The notes under the pieces are model-generated. The model was not told the origin of the DNA and did no database searches. It saw nothing but the letters and a program-made list of their open reading frames with translations. From Novosphingobium sp. SG751A (GTDB lineage Bacteria; Pseudomonadota; Alphaproteobacteria; Sphingomonadales; Sphingomonadaceae): a DNA stretch of 64,000 bases. The stretch is taken from positions 1 to 64,000 of the forward strand of contig NZ_JABGCB010000006.1 in assembly GCF_013149295.1 (NCBI RefSeq), in the 5' to 3' direction. Positions 17,109 through 26,023 of the stretch are shown one piece after another. Both the position numbers and the translations under genes were made by a program. Numbering within the stretch: the first letter of the stretch is position 1; every line of letters begins with the position of its first letter.

Positions 17109-17585
17109 TCACAGCGTGTAGCCGATCCAGCGCCCGGCAATTACAATGCCCAGCCACAGGCTCAGCGAAATCGCGCCCGAAATACGCGGGATCACCGAGC
17201 CCGGCTCGGCCAGTTTGCGCTGGGCAAACAGATGGAACACCAGCGCATTGATCCCGGCCAGCGCCAGCAGGCTGAATTTGGCGGCGAACCAGAAGTTTTC
17301 CGAATAGCCGATCGGATTGGCGAAAAGCAGCACGCTGCCGCTGGCCAGAGCAAAGCCGAAGCCGACCAGCGTGAAGGGCACCAGCCGTTCGAGCACCTCC
17401 TGCGCGCTCCCGCGCGCCGGGCCAACCCCGATCAGCCGCAGATCGACCAGCGCGATCGAGCCGATCACCAGCGTCAGCGCCGCGACATGCAGCGCCTCGA
17501 CCGTGCCGAACAGCCAGTTTGAATCCGCCAGTTCCAAAGCCAGCGGCGTTTCCGAAAGCCACAGGGCCACAGATTGAAGAGACAT
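17109..17585 (-). CDS. small integral membrane protein, DUF6644-like
   Basis: A 158-residue protein with four hydrophobic segments (about residues 30-52, 68-90, 100-120 and 138-156) joined by short charged loops. It reads as homologous to its upstream neighbour (17613-18119): both start with a short amphipathic helix, have an EALHV/QVVHI His in helix 1, and end in a shared IAGRWIGYTL / YAGRWIAYAD tail. The family name is my best match from memory; function is unknown. The conserved His residues in membrane helices would be compatible with haem b or metal binding, as in small cytochrome b-like proteins. It is 27 bases after its neighbour. Confidence 0.7.
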   Translation of the reverse strand: MSLQSVALWLSETPLALELADSNWLFGTVEALHVAALTLVIGSIALVDLRLIGVGPARGSAQEVLERLVPFTLVGFGFALASGSVLLFANPIGYSENFWFAAKFSLLALAGINALVFHLFAQRKLAEPGSVIPRISGAISLSLWLGIVIAGRWIGYTL

Positions 17586-17612
17586 CAGGATAACCTTTCG
17601 AAAACAGATGGT

Positions 17613-18119
17613 TCAGGCAGGCGCCCCGGCCCAGGCATCGGCATAGGCTATCCAGCGGCCCGCATAGATCACCGCCAGCCAGACCAGCAGCGAAGCCACC
17701 GCCAGCACGCGTTGCGCTGGCGCAACCGCCACGCCGCCCGTGTTGTACCGCAGCGCCAGCGGCCCCTGCGCCCAAGTGCCGACCGACGCCGCCGTGACCA
17801 GCGCCAGCTTGACCCAAAAGACGGTGCGGAACATCGCGCGGGTCGGCTCGCTGGCGATCAGCAGCAGGCCGGTGATGGCCAGCACGCCCAACGCGCCCCA
17901 CAGGATCGGCAGGAAGCGAGCCGCCACCTGCTCCTGCGCAACATCGCGCTCCAATACATTCAGCGCGCGCAAATGGATATGCAGCGAGGCGATCAGCACC
18001 CCCGCCACGGCCAGAATATGCACCACCTGAATGGCCGGAACCAGCCAGTCGTGGCCGATGACCAACGCCGAGAGCGACGTCGTGCCCAACCATGCAGCGA
18101 AATCGACGAGAAGTGTCAT
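17613..18119 (-). CDS. small integral membrane protein, DUF6644-like
   Basis: A 168-residue protein with four predicted membrane helices and the closing motif YAGRWIAYAD. Histidines occur in or near helix 1 (IGHDWLVPAIQVVHILAV, and LHIHLRAL just after). It lies 11 bases after the TonB receptor gene and 27 before its paralogue, so the three form one leftward operon. Function unknown; the pair may be a heterodimeric membrane partner of the secreted A-B proteins and the diheme cytochrome nearby, which is only inference from gene order. Confidence 0.7.
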   Translation of the reverse strand: MTLLVDFAAWLGTTSLSALVIGHDWLVPAIQVVHILAVAGVLIASLHIHLRALNVLERDVAQEQVAARFLPILWGALGVLAITGLLLIASEPTRAMFRTVFWVKLALVTAASVGTWAQGPLALRYNTGGVAVAPAQRVLAVASLLVWLAVIYAGRWIAYADAWAGAPA

Positions 18120-18130
18120 GAAAAGACCTT

Positions 18131-20632
18131 TCAGAATTTCACGCCAAGGCGCGCGTAATAAAAGCCGCCGCTCAGGCCAAAGGGGGCGAAATTGCCGTAA
18201 AGGCCCGAGCCATCCGAGGCGACGATGCCGTTCTTGTCGGGATAGACATCGAAGAGATTGTTGGCCCCCACCGCCAGCGAGACGCGGCGCGAGAGGTCAT
18301 AGCCCACCTCCAGATCGGTGATGACCTTGGCGCCGAAGGTGCGGTCGCCCGATGCGACATTGCTGCTTTCGGTATATTGGCCATAGCGCGTGGCGCGCAG
18401 CAATGTGTGCAGGCGGGACCAGCTCCAATCTCCGGTCAGCACGACCTTGCTGCGCGGCGTGGCCACCAGCAGATCGCGCTGGGCCTGACGCCCGAACAGC
18501 GTGACCGACAGGCCCGAGAGCGCGGCGGGATTGGCGGCGATGCGGCGGATCTGGGTTTCGTTATAGCTATAGGCCGCGCTCAGGCGGAAATTGCCGATGC
18601 TGGCCGTGCGCCAGTTATATTCGCCCACCACATCGACGCCGCGCGTGCGCGTGTCGATGGCATTGGTGAAGAATTGTGCGCTGTCGACGCCCGTGATGCC
18701 ATTGGCGACAAGGATAGCCTTGATCGCGCTGCCGCCATTGGCCGCCGTGCCGAGGAATTCGGTTTTGACGATGCGATTGTCGACATCGATCTGATAGGCA
18801 TCGACCGTGAGGCGCGCCCCGCCCCGCTCAAAGGTCAGGCCTGCGGTAAAATTCAGCGATTTTTCCGGCTTCAACGGCGTCGCGCCAAGGGCAATCGCCG
18901 CCGCGCTGTCCACGGGCAGGAATTTCGACGTGGTGGAAAGCCGGTCATTGCCATTGACCGTCACGGTGTTCTGCGTGGTCGAAAAAGCGGTCTGGGCCAG
19001 CGATGGGGCACGGAAACCGCTGTTCACCCCGCCGCGCAGCGCAAGGCCGGGCGCAATTTCATAGCGGGTGGAGAATTTGCCCGAAACCGTGTCGCCCGCA
19101 CTGTCGGTGTAATGTTCAAACCGGCCTGCAACGCCGACGTACCATGCCTTGACCACATTGGTGGACAGATCGACATAGGCCGCGACATTGCCCCGGCTGA
19201 TGGAGCGCGCATCGGCGGGCGAGGTGCCGGTAAAGGAGACCAGCCCCGGCGAGGGCGAACGCCCGCCATAGAGCGTGCCGAAAGGAGTGCCGTCAGCCGG
19301 GATGATATAGCCGCCGTCGCGATAGGAATCCGGCTCGCCCGCCTGATTCTGGAACTTTTCCCAGCGCTGTTCGACGCCCACCGCCACCGAGAGCGGCGCG
19401 GCCAGACCCACCGAGAAATCGCGGCTGAGGTCAAGGTTGCTCACCCACAGCGTCTGTTTCTGACGGCCCATATAGAAGCTGGTCTTGCTGCTCGGCCCCA
19501 GCGAGGGGTTGAGCGCGTTTTCCGCGCCCAGTTTCACATTGTCTGTGCCATAGCTGGTGGACAGATCCGCCGCCCATCCGGCAACATCGCCCTTGATGCC
19601 CAGCGTGGTCTGATAATCCCATTCCCAGATCCGGCGATAGGCCTGATTGCCCGAAGGATAGATCTGGGGCAGCACCGAAACGCCGCTGGTGTTGGCCTGT
19701 CCGCCATAGCCGGTGGCCGCGGCAAAGAAGGCCCCGCGCGCATCCTTGATGTCGCGATAGGACAGGGTCGAGAACGTATAGGCCGTCACCCCGCCCAGCG
19801 GCAGTTCGGCATTGATCGAGGTGTTGATGATCTTGTCGCGGTTCGACCGGCCATAACCGCCCGCGATCAGGTGATTGGCATTGGCCTCACGTGGATCGGG
19901 CGCGCCATTGACCAGCGGATAGATGGTCGGCACCGGCAAGGCCGAACTCTTGGCCGAATCGTGATATTTGCCCTCGGCCGAGAGGTGGACAAAGCCGCCG
20001 TCGCCAAGGCCCGCGCCCCATGACAGGGTCTGCTGCAACAGCGCCCCGCCCTTTTCATAAAGCTGCCCGGCGGTCTGGGTGAATTCGCCGCCCTGTTTGC
20101 CGCTGTCCAGGATAATGTTGATGACGCCCGAAATCGCGTCCGAGCCATATTGCGCCGCCGCACCGTCGCGCAAAACCTCGATCCGGCCCACGCCTGCGGT
20201 CGAGATGAGGTCGATGTCCACCGGGGTCGAACCGCCCGACACGCGCGAGAGATTGTTGATGAGCGAGGTGGTATGGCGGCGCTTGCCATTGACCAGCACC
20301 AGCAGATAGTCGCCCGACAGGCCCCGGATCGAGATCGGGCGCACGCTGGCCGAAGTGCCGCCCCCGCCCAGCGCGGGCATGGTCAGCGAGGGGATGAGAT
20401 TGCCCAGAATCTCCTTTAGACCCGTGCGACCGGTGGCTTTCAGCTCCTGCGGGCCGATCACGTCAATGGGAACCGGGCTGTCGGCCACGGTGCGGCGCGG
20501 GGCGCTGCGTGTGCCCGTTACGATGATCGGCGCGCCTTCAGGAGCATCGGCGGCCTCTTCGGCATGGGCGGCCAGCGGAAGGGCAAGAGAAGCGCCGGCC
20601 AGCAAGCGCGACAGCCAAGAAATATTACGCAT
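18131..20632 (-). CDS. TonB-dependent outer-membrane receptor
   Basis: An 833-residue receptor. Signal peptide (cleavage near LAAHA), TonB box region IIVTGTRSAPRRTV, plug domain with SIRGLSGDYLLVLVNGKRRHT and VGRIEVLRDGAAAQYGSDAISGVINIIL, then a 22-strand barrel ending in Phe (ARLGVKF). The plug sequence is of the sphingomonad type often labelled as siderophore or vitamin B12 receptor, but the ligand cannot be inferred. ATG at 20632 has GGGGG seven bases upstream and is preferred over a TTG at 20644. It heads an operon with the two small membrane proteins. Confidence 0.9.
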   Translation of the reverse strand: MRNISWLSRLLAGASLALPLAAHAEEAADAPEGAPIIVTGTRSAPRRTVADSPVPIDVIGPQELKATGRTGLKEILGNLIPSLTMPALGGGGTSASVRPISIRGLSGDYLLVLVNGKRRHTTSLINNLSRVSGGSTPVDIDLISTAGVGRIEVLRDGAAAQYGSDAISGVINIILDSGKQGGEFTQTAGQLYEKGGALLQQTLSWGAGLGDGGFVHLSAEGKYHDSAKSSALPVPTIYPLVNGAPDPREANANHLIAGGYGRSNRDKIINTSINAELPLGGVTAYTFSTLSYRDIKDARGAFFAAATGYGGQANTSGVSVLPQIYPSGNQAYRRIWEWDYQTTLGIKGDVAGWAADLSTSYGTDNVKLGAENALNPSLGPSSKTSFYMGRQKQTLWVSNLDLSRDFSVGLAAPLSVAVGVEQRWEKFQNQAGEPDSYRDGGYIIPADGTPFGTLYGGRSPSPGLVSFTGTSPADARSISRGNVAAYVDLSTNVVKAWYVGVAGRFEHYTDSAGDTVSGKFSTRYEIAPGLALRGGVNSGFRAPSLAQTAFSTTQNTVTVNGNDRLSTTSKFLPVDSAAAIALGATPLKPEKSLNFTAGLTFERGGARLTVDAYQIDVDNRIVKTEFLGTAANGGSAIKAILVANGITGVDSAQFFTNAIDTRTRGVDVVGEYNWRTASIGNFRLSAAYSYNETQIRRIAANPAALSGLSVTLFGRQAQRDLLVATPRSKVVLTGDWSWSRLHTLLRATRYGQYTESSNVASGDRTFGAKVITDLEVGYDLSRRVSLAVGANNLFDVYPDKNGIVASDGSGLYGNFAPFGLSGGFYYARLGVKF

Positions 20633-20756
20633 GGAAACCCCCAATGATTGCGGGGTTCAGCGATAGCGGCGCGGCGCGGCGGTGTTTAACAAGGATTTGG
20701 AATTTTCATTGATGAAATCAGATATTTAGATTTCTCAATCTGCTTATTGGCAATGC
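20633..20756. promoter_or_regulatory. promoter region of the TonB receptor operon
   Basis: A+T-rich 124 bases. TTTCAT-TG-ATGAAA (20704-20717) is a perfect 14-base palindrome about 70 bases upstream of the receptor start, a possible operator. The upstream gene also runs leftwards and stops at 20757. Confidence 0.35.
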
Positions 20757-21311
20757 TCAACCATTGCCGTGCAAAAACCGCGTCAGGAAATGCTGACCCA
20801 GCGATTGCACCGGGCTGGCCGAAGGCACACGCAGCACATCAGGCCCGCCCACCGTATCGAAATTGCACCGCCAGTCGCGCGCCAGCAACCAGAGCGCGCG
20901 CAATTCCTGCTCATCGCGCGCGCGCGTGGCCAGCAGGATCGCGGCAAATGACAAAGGCCCGCGCGGTACCGGCATGAGGGACAAAAGGCGGCGGTCGCTC
21001 TCGGGCCGCTCAATATCGGGCGGATCGATCAGCAAGGCGCCCTTGACCGCGCCGCCCGCCGCCTCGGGCTCATAGGCCGCCCACCATGCCAGCGCGATGC
21101 AGGCCAGCCCCTCGGCCACCACCACCGCAGGCCCCTGCCCGCCATTGAGCGCATGGTTGAGCCGGTTGATCCATGTGTTGCGGTGGGGCCTGTCCCACAG
21201 GCCCAATTCGATGGCCTGCGCCTGAGGATAGCGCCATTGCCAGTCGCGCAGCCAACGCCGCGCAAAGCGATCATCATCGCCGCGCAGCAGCAGGAGCCGT
21301 GGTTCGCTCAC
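20757..21311 (-). CDS. RBBP9/YdeN-like alpha/beta-hydrolase fold protein lacking the nucleophile
   Basis: A 184-residue protein that follows the RBBP9/YdeN serine-hydrolase family: an N-terminal strand with a DDDRFARRWLRDWQWRYPQA helix, the ELGLWDRPHRNTWINRLN segment, and GALLIDPPDIE after the core. Where the family has a His-Ser-Leu nucleophile elbow, this protein reads VAEGLACIA, so the serine is replaced (Gly) and the preceding His too. It is therefore probably not a hydrolase and may be a binding or scaffold protein. Its start overlaps the stop of the SsuA-like gene by 4 bases, linking it to uptake. Confidence 0.7.
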   Translation of the reverse strand: MSEPRLLLLRGDDDRFARRWLRDWQWRYPQAQAIELGLWDRPHRNTWINRLNHALNGGQGPAVVVAEGLACIALAWWAAYEPEAAGGAVKGALLIDPPDIERPESDRRLLSLMPVPRGPLSFAAILLATRARDEQELRALWLLARDWRCNFDTVGGPDVLRVPSASPVQSLGQHFLTRFLHGNG

Positions 21312-22303
21312 TTGCCATCCACAGGGAAGGAACTGTCAAAGGCTCCGTTCAGATCGGGCAGGGTCTTGATGATCCCGGCGCGCTGGTAACGCCCGAGAAT
21401 GGCCAATTGCTCCTCCTTCAACCGATCATCCACCGGCACAGGCGCGGTGATAAGATCGCCAATAGAGAATTTCGCCACATCGACCGGCAGCCCCGTTTCC
21501 TTAGCCAGTACGGCGGCATATTGGTCCTGATGCCGCGCCACCCACAGCCGCGCGCGCGCCAGCCGCCGGGTGAAATCCGCGATCTGCGCGTGCTTGTCGG
21601 CAATCGCCTTGTCGGTGGCGGCAAAGAAACCGGCACCGGCGGGCAATTGCGAGCCATCGGCCAGCGCGCGCTGATGGTCTTTCAGCAAGGCATATCCGGT
21701 ATAGGCCCCCCATGTGGACCATGCATCGATCGAGCCATGGGCCAGCGCCGCCTTGGCCTCGGCATTGTTGAGGAAAACCCACTGCACATCGCTTGCACTC
21801 AATCCATGGCTTTCGAGCAATTGCAACGCCAGATCATGCCCCGCCGAGCCCCGGATCGTCGCCAAACGGCGTGTTTTCAGATCCTCGACCCGGCGCAGCG
21901 GCGAATTGGCGGCCACCACAATGGCCGAGGCATGAGAACTGTGCCCTGTGACCGCCCGCCCGGCATAGACCACCTTGATCTTTGCGCCCGAGGCATAGGC
22001 AAAGGCAAAAGGCTGCCCGCCGATGCCGCCCAGATCCACCGCCCCTGAATTGAGCGCCTCGAGCAAAGGCGCGGCGGCGGGGAACAGCGCCCATTCGATC
22101 CGGTAGGGCACATTGTCCAGCTCTCCCGCCGCCTTGAGCAGTGCCTGAACCCCGCCGCGCTGATCCCCCACGATCAGCGCGGCGCCAAGCGGTTTCGGGC
22201 CGCTGCCTGCCCCGTGCTGGCCCCGGTGCTGCCCCCACCACCAGCCGCCGCCGATCAGCAGCAAAAGCGCCAGCAACCAGAGGGCGGATTGTTTCCTGCT
22301 CAT
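21308..22303 (-). CDS. orphan SsuA-like ABC substrate-binding protein, membrane-anchored
   Basis: A 331-residue sulfonate-type binding protein, clearly paralogous to the ssuA at 4773: GDQRGGVQALLKAAGELDNVPYRIEW, FPAAAPLLEALNSGAVDLGGIG, and DAWSTWGAY. The N-terminus is one hydrophobic helix (ALWLLALLLLIGGGWWW) with no lipobox and no clear cleavage site, so it may stay anchored to the inner membrane. No permease or ATPase gene is next to it; it could feed the SsuBC pair 10 kb away. The ATG at 22303 has AAGGAG 9 bases upstream; the longer frame to 22363 lacks one. It lies 91 bases after a TonB receptor gene on the same strand. Confidence 0.83.
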   Translation of the reverse strand: MSRKQSALWLLALLLLIGGGWWWGQHRGQHGAGSGPKPLGAALIVGDQRGGVQALLKAAGELDNVPYRIEWALFPAAAPLLEALNSGAVDLGGIGGQPFAFAYASGAKIKVVYAGRAVTGHSSHASAIVVAANSPLRRVEDLKTRRLATIRGSAGHDLALQLLESHGLSASDVQWVFLNNAEAKAALAHGSIDAWSTWGAYTGYALLKDHQRALADGSQLPAGAGFFAATDKAIADKHAQIADFTRRLARARLWVARHQDQYAAVLAKETGLPVDVAKFSIGDLITAPVPVDDRLKEEQLAILGRYQRAGIIKTLPDLNGAFDSSFPVDGK

Positions 22304-22394
22304 CGTGACGGACTCCTTGGATATCAGGATCAAAGGAAGCCGCGCAAACAAGGCGGCGTCCAACGGGGATTTCTCAAGCCAGAGCGGGCTGGCT

Positions 22395-24680
22395 TCAGAA
22401 ATTCTTGGTCAAGGTGATGTTGAAGGTGCGCGGCTCGTTATAGGCCAGATAGTAATAGGGATATTGCCCGGCATTGCTGGGCGAGTAGCCGCCGAATTGC
22501 GCCCGGCGCAGGTTGAACAGGTTGCGCACATTGGCCCCGATGCTCCAGTTGCCCTTATCCGCGGCAAAATTGATCGTGCCGTTCACATAGGTCTGTGAAC
22601 GGACCAGCAATTGCGGCGTGTTATAGAGATCGGCATAGCGGCTGCTCTCATATTGCACATCGCCTCCGATCCGCAGCGCGCCGGGCAGATCGACCGGCAC
22701 CCGGTAATTGACCGAGGCGCCGAATTGCCAGCGCGGCGCATAGGGAAAGTCCAGCCCGACCAGCGTGGTCCGCCCCGCGACATTGGCGGGCAAGGTGGCG
22801 GTAAAGGTGCGATATTTGGTTTTCAGATAAGCCGCGCTGCCGGTGATGGTCAGATTGTCGGTAGGGGCGAGCGTCAATTCCGCCTCGCCGCCCCAACTGG
22901 CCGCCTTGCCTGCATTGATCAACTGGTTGGTCACCACGCCCAGCGCCGCCGTGCTGGTGGCGCGGACCTGAAAATCGGAAATGTCATTGTAATAGGCGGC
23001 CAGATTGAAGGTCGCCTTGCCGCCAAACAGGCGGGTCTTCAGGCCCGTTTCATAGGTCGTGGTGATCTGGGGCAGATAGGGCGTGACCGAACCGATGGCC
23101 GTGACCGAGCGCAGGTCATAGCCCCCGCTCTTGAAGCCCTGCGACCATGAGACATACTGGAAGATGCCCTTGGACCAGTCATATTGCAGCCCCAGCTTGG
23201 GGGTGAACCGACTGAAGCGCTTGGGGTCGGCGGTCACATCGAAGGAGGTGAGCGAGGAGGCCGAACTGGTGCCGGTGGGATATTTGACGAAGAAATAGTC
23301 GGGGTCGTAATTCCACTCCTGCGGATCATGCAGACCCCAGCTGCGCCCGGTCTGGCCGATATTGCGGAATTTGCGCAATTCGGTGGTCCAGCGCCCGCCC
23401 ACGGTCGCGGTCAGCCGATCGGTCAGATGAATGTTGGCCTGTCCGAACACCGCCCATGCGGTGGTGCTCAGCCAGTTGTTGGTGTGGGTGACGGTGCCGA
23501 CATTGTCCACTGCCGCGCCTGCCGATTGGCTCAGGCGGTGGTTGTGGAACCCTTCGGAGAAATAATAGAGGCCCGCGACGAAATTCCAGTGGTCGAATTC
23601 GCCGTTGAGGTTCAATTCCTGCGTAAACTGATGCTGCCAGAACTGGGCCAGACTGTCGCCCTTGATCGCGGTCACGCCGTCATTGTCGTAATAGATCGGG
23701 CCGTGCAGCCCGCGATAGGCGGTCACCGATTTTATCGTGAACTGCTTGTTGATCTCCCACGCGATCGTGCCCGATCCGCCATAGGAGGTGGTGCGGTTAT
23801 AGGGCAGCGTGGAGGACCATGTCAGGTCCGGGTTCGTGGGATTGCCGGTGTTCGGGATGCCGTCGGGCTGGTTGACGGGGGTGTAATAGGACTGGGTCGA
23901 GCGGTCGAACATCGCATCGCCCGCCAGCGTGATCGTCAGGCCCGGCGTCAGCTTGCTTTTCAGCTTGCCGCGCAGCACGGTCAGATCCGTGTCATTGACA
24001 TCGCGGTTCAAGGGAATCGAATGCTGCCAGCCCTTGCGCGTATGGCGGATCACCGTCAGCGCGCCGTTCAGCTTGTCATCGCCCAGGATCGCGCCATTGA
24101 TCCGCGCTTTCAGATCGACATTCTGGTAGGATCCATAAGTGGCGCTCAAACTGGCCGAAGGCTTGGCGGTGGGGTCTTTGGTGATGAAGCGGATCGCGCC
24201 CGCGCTGGAATTGCGGCCATAGAGCGTGCCCTGCGGCCCGCGCAGCACCTCGACCCGTTCCAGATCGGGCGTATCGTAAAGCGAGCCGACCGTGCGCGCC
24301 AGATAGACATCGTCGATATAGACCGCCACGGCCGGTTCAGGATAGGTGTCGGTCTCGCCAATGCCGCGGATCGAATATTGCTGGGTGGTCTGCGCGGTCG
24401 AACGCTTGGGCGCCAACAGGCCCGGCACGCGCCCACCCGACAGGTCGCGGAAGGTCGAGATCTTCAACTGCTCGATGGAATCGCCGCCGATCGCGGTCAC
24501 GGCAATCGGTGTGCGCTGCAAAGGCTCGGCGCGTTTTTGCGCGGTCACGACAATATCGCCCACCCCGCCGCCATCGGCTTCCGCAGGCGTTTCGGCGGCC
24601 CATGCAGGATAGGCGAGCGCAATGGCGATAATACCGCCAAGAGGCAGCAAGGCATTGGCAGTCAATCGAGGAAACGCCAT
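22395..24680 (-). CDS. TonB-dependent outer-membrane receptor
   Basis: A 761-residue receptor: signal peptide (AYPAWA), TonB box-like GDIVVTAQKRAEPLQRTPIAVTAI, plug with YSIRGIGETDTYPEPAVAVYIDDVYLAR and RVEVLRGPQGTLYGRNSSAGAIRFIT, and a barrel ending NITLTKNF. It belongs to the large FecA-unlike group with the VTAQKR start that sphingomonads use for carbohydrates, aromatics and organosulfur compounds. The position upstream of an SsuA-like gene suggests uptake of an organosulfur compound across the outer membrane. It is divergent to the nitronate monooxygenase gene. Confidence 0.92.
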   Translation of the reverse strand: MAFPRLTANALLPLGGIIAIALAYPAWAAETPAEADGGGVGDIVVTAQKRAEPLQRTPIAVTAIGGDSIEQLKISTFRDLSGGRVPGLLAPKRSTAQTTQQYSIRGIGETDTYPEPAVAVYIDDVYLARTVGSLYDTPDLERVEVLRGPQGTLYGRNSSAGAIRFITKDPTAKPSASLSATYGSYQNVDLKARINGAILGDDKLNGALTVIRHTRKGWQHSIPLNRDVNDTDLTVLRGKLKSKLTPGLTITLAGDAMFDRSTQSYYTPVNQPDGIPNTGNPTNPDLTWSSTLPYNRTTSYGGSGTIAWEINKQFTIKSVTAYRGLHGPIYYDNDGVTAIKGDSLAQFWQHQFTQELNLNGEFDHWNFVAGLYYFSEGFHNHRLSQSAGAAVDNVGTVTHTNNWLSTTAWAVFGQANIHLTDRLTATVGGRWTTELRKFRNIGQTGRSWGLHDPQEWNYDPDYFFVKYPTGTSSASSLTSFDVTADPKRFSRFTPKLGLQYDWSKGIFQYVSWSQGFKSGGYDLRSVTAIGSVTPYLPQITTTYETGLKTRLFGGKATFNLAAYYNDISDFQVRATSTAALGVVTNQLINAGKAASWGGEAELTLAPTDNLTITGSAAYLKTKYRTFTATLPANVAGRTTLVGLDFPYAPRWQFGASVNYRVPVDLPGALRIGGDVQYESSRYADLYNTPQLLVRSQTYVNGTINFAADKGNWSIGANVRNLFNLRRAQFGGYSPSNAGQYPYYYLAYNEPRTFNITLTKNF

Positions 24681-24857
24681 ATCAACTCCGAAAATTTCAG
24701 TATTTCGTGTGATGGCGGGTAACCCAGACCCATGATTTACATTAACGAGGATTGCTAAACCGGGTCGATTAATAGAAATATGATTTTATTTGTTATTTAT
24801 ATTTGATGCCCTCAACTGCCCCTTTACCCCTGCTCCCCACGGGACCATAATCGCGCC
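24681..24857. promoter_or_regulatory. divergent promoter region, TonB receptor / nitronate monooxygenase
   Basis: 177 bases with a strongly A+T-rich part at about 24760-24810 that contrasts with the coding DNA. It must hold both promoters. I see no clear operator repeat. Confidence 0.35.
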
Positions 24858-25898
24858 ATGGACCTGCTCTCTCGCCTCGGCCTGTCGATCCCGCTTGTTC
24901 AGGCGCCCATGGCCGGAGTTTCCACGCCGGAAATGGCGGCGGCGGTGTGTAATACCGGGGCGCTGGGCTCGATTGGGGTGGGGGCCACCGATGCGGCGGG
25001 CGCGCGCGCGATGATCCATGCCTTGCGGGCGCAGACCAAAGCGGCGTTTAACGTCAACCTCTTCGTCCATGCCACGCCGCAACCCGATCCTGCGCGCGAA
25101 GCGGCATGGCTCGATACGCTGGCCCCGCTGTTTGCCGAATTTGACGCGCCGGTGCCCCCCGGCCTGCGCATCGTCTATCGCAGCTTTGCCGACGATCCCG
25201 ATATGCTCGCCATGCTGCTGGCCGAAAGGCCCCCGGTGGTCAGCTTTCATTTCGGCCTGCCCGCCCCCGATGTGCTGGCGGCGCTGCGCGAAGCGGGATG
25301 TTTGCTGTTGGCCAGCGCGACCAGCCCCGCCGAAGCCGCGATCATCGAGCGCGCCGGGATCGATGTGATCGTCGCGCAGGGGATCGAGGCGGGCGGTCAT
25401 CGCGGCATGTTCGATCCCGATGCGCCCGATGACGGGCTCGGCACTTTCGCCCTCACCCGCCTGTTGGTCAGGCAAACCCGCCTGCCTGTGATCGCGGCAG
25501 GCGGCATCATGGATGGCGCCGGGGTGCGCGCGGCGCTTGAACTGGGCGCGGCGGCGGCGCAATTGGGCACGGCCTTCATCGCCTGTCCCGAATCCAGCGC
25601 TGACATTGCCTATCGCGCAGCCTTGATGAGCGATGCGGCACAGCACACGCGCTTTACCTCGGCGATTTCAGGGCGTCCGGCACGCTGTCTGGCCAATCGC
25701 TTTTCTACGCTGGATAGCGACGCGCGCCCGGCGGCCTACCCCATCGCCTATGATGCGGGCAAGGCGCTGAACGCAGCGGCCAAGCAGAAGGGCGAGCATG
25801 GCTTTGGCGCGCAATGGGCGGGGCAAGGCGCGCCGCTGGCCCGCGCCATGCCTGCGGCCAAGCTGGTCGAAACCATCAGACAGGAAATCCAACGTTAG
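24858..25898 (+). CDS. nitronate monooxygenase family flavoprotein
   Basis: A 346-residue FMN-dependent TIM barrel. [34 protein letters not shown] opens the chain, [17 protein letters not shown] is the FMN-phosphate/active-site His segment of class I nitronate monooxygenases, and [36 protein letters not shown] is the second phosphate loop. Such enzymes oxidise alkyl nitronates such as propionate 3-nitronate; some relatives are enoyl-ACP reductases (FabK) or other NAD(P)H flavin oxidoreductases, so the substrate is not certain. The gene stops one base before an inverted repeat that lies upstream of the efflux operon. Confidence 0.88.
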   Translation: MDLLSRLGLSIPLVQAPMAGVSTPEMAAAVCNTGALGSIGVGATDAAGARAMIHALRAQTKAAFNVNLFVHATPQPDPAREAAWLDTLAPLFAEFDAPVPPGLRIVYRSFADDPDMLAMLLAERPPVVSFHFGLPAPDVLAALREAGCLLLASATSPAEAAIIERAGIDVIVAQGIEAGGHRGMFDPDAPDDGLGTFALTRLLVRQTRLPVIAAGGIMDGAGVRAALELGAAAAQLGTAFIACPESSADIAYRAALMSDAAQHTRFTSAISGRPARCLANRFSTLDSDARPAAYPIAYDAGKALNAAAKQKGEHGFGAQWAGQGAPLARAMPAAKLVETIRQEIQR

Positions 25899-25968
25899 GT
25901 GCTGCATCGCACAAATTGTTACATTTGACAGCATTTTGCGACCTTAAAAAATTTGTGCGCCGCAGCAC
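25899..25968. promoter_or_regulatory. inverted repeat upstream of RND efflux operon
   Basis: GTGCTGCATCGCACAAATT (25899-25917) and the inverted copy AATTTGTGCGCCGCAGCAC (25950-25968) match in 17 of 19 positions. Each arm itself holds a GTGC-N6-GCAC dyad, so there are two operator-like sites 51 bases apart, facing each other around the likely promoter. The start of the efflux operon (26024) follows 55 bases later. A TetR- or PhaR-like repressor is a reasonable binder; none is encoded next to it. Confidence 0.65.
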
Positions 25969-26023
25969 AATCTACCATCTGGAGCATTGCCCCCTACGTC
26001 AATTGCCTTCAGGAGTTGCCCCC

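Noticed and set aside
18377..20023. Plus-strand open frame of 548 codons opposite the TonB receptor at 18131-20632
   Set aside because: Same reason; no family pattern and Arg/Gly-rich translation.
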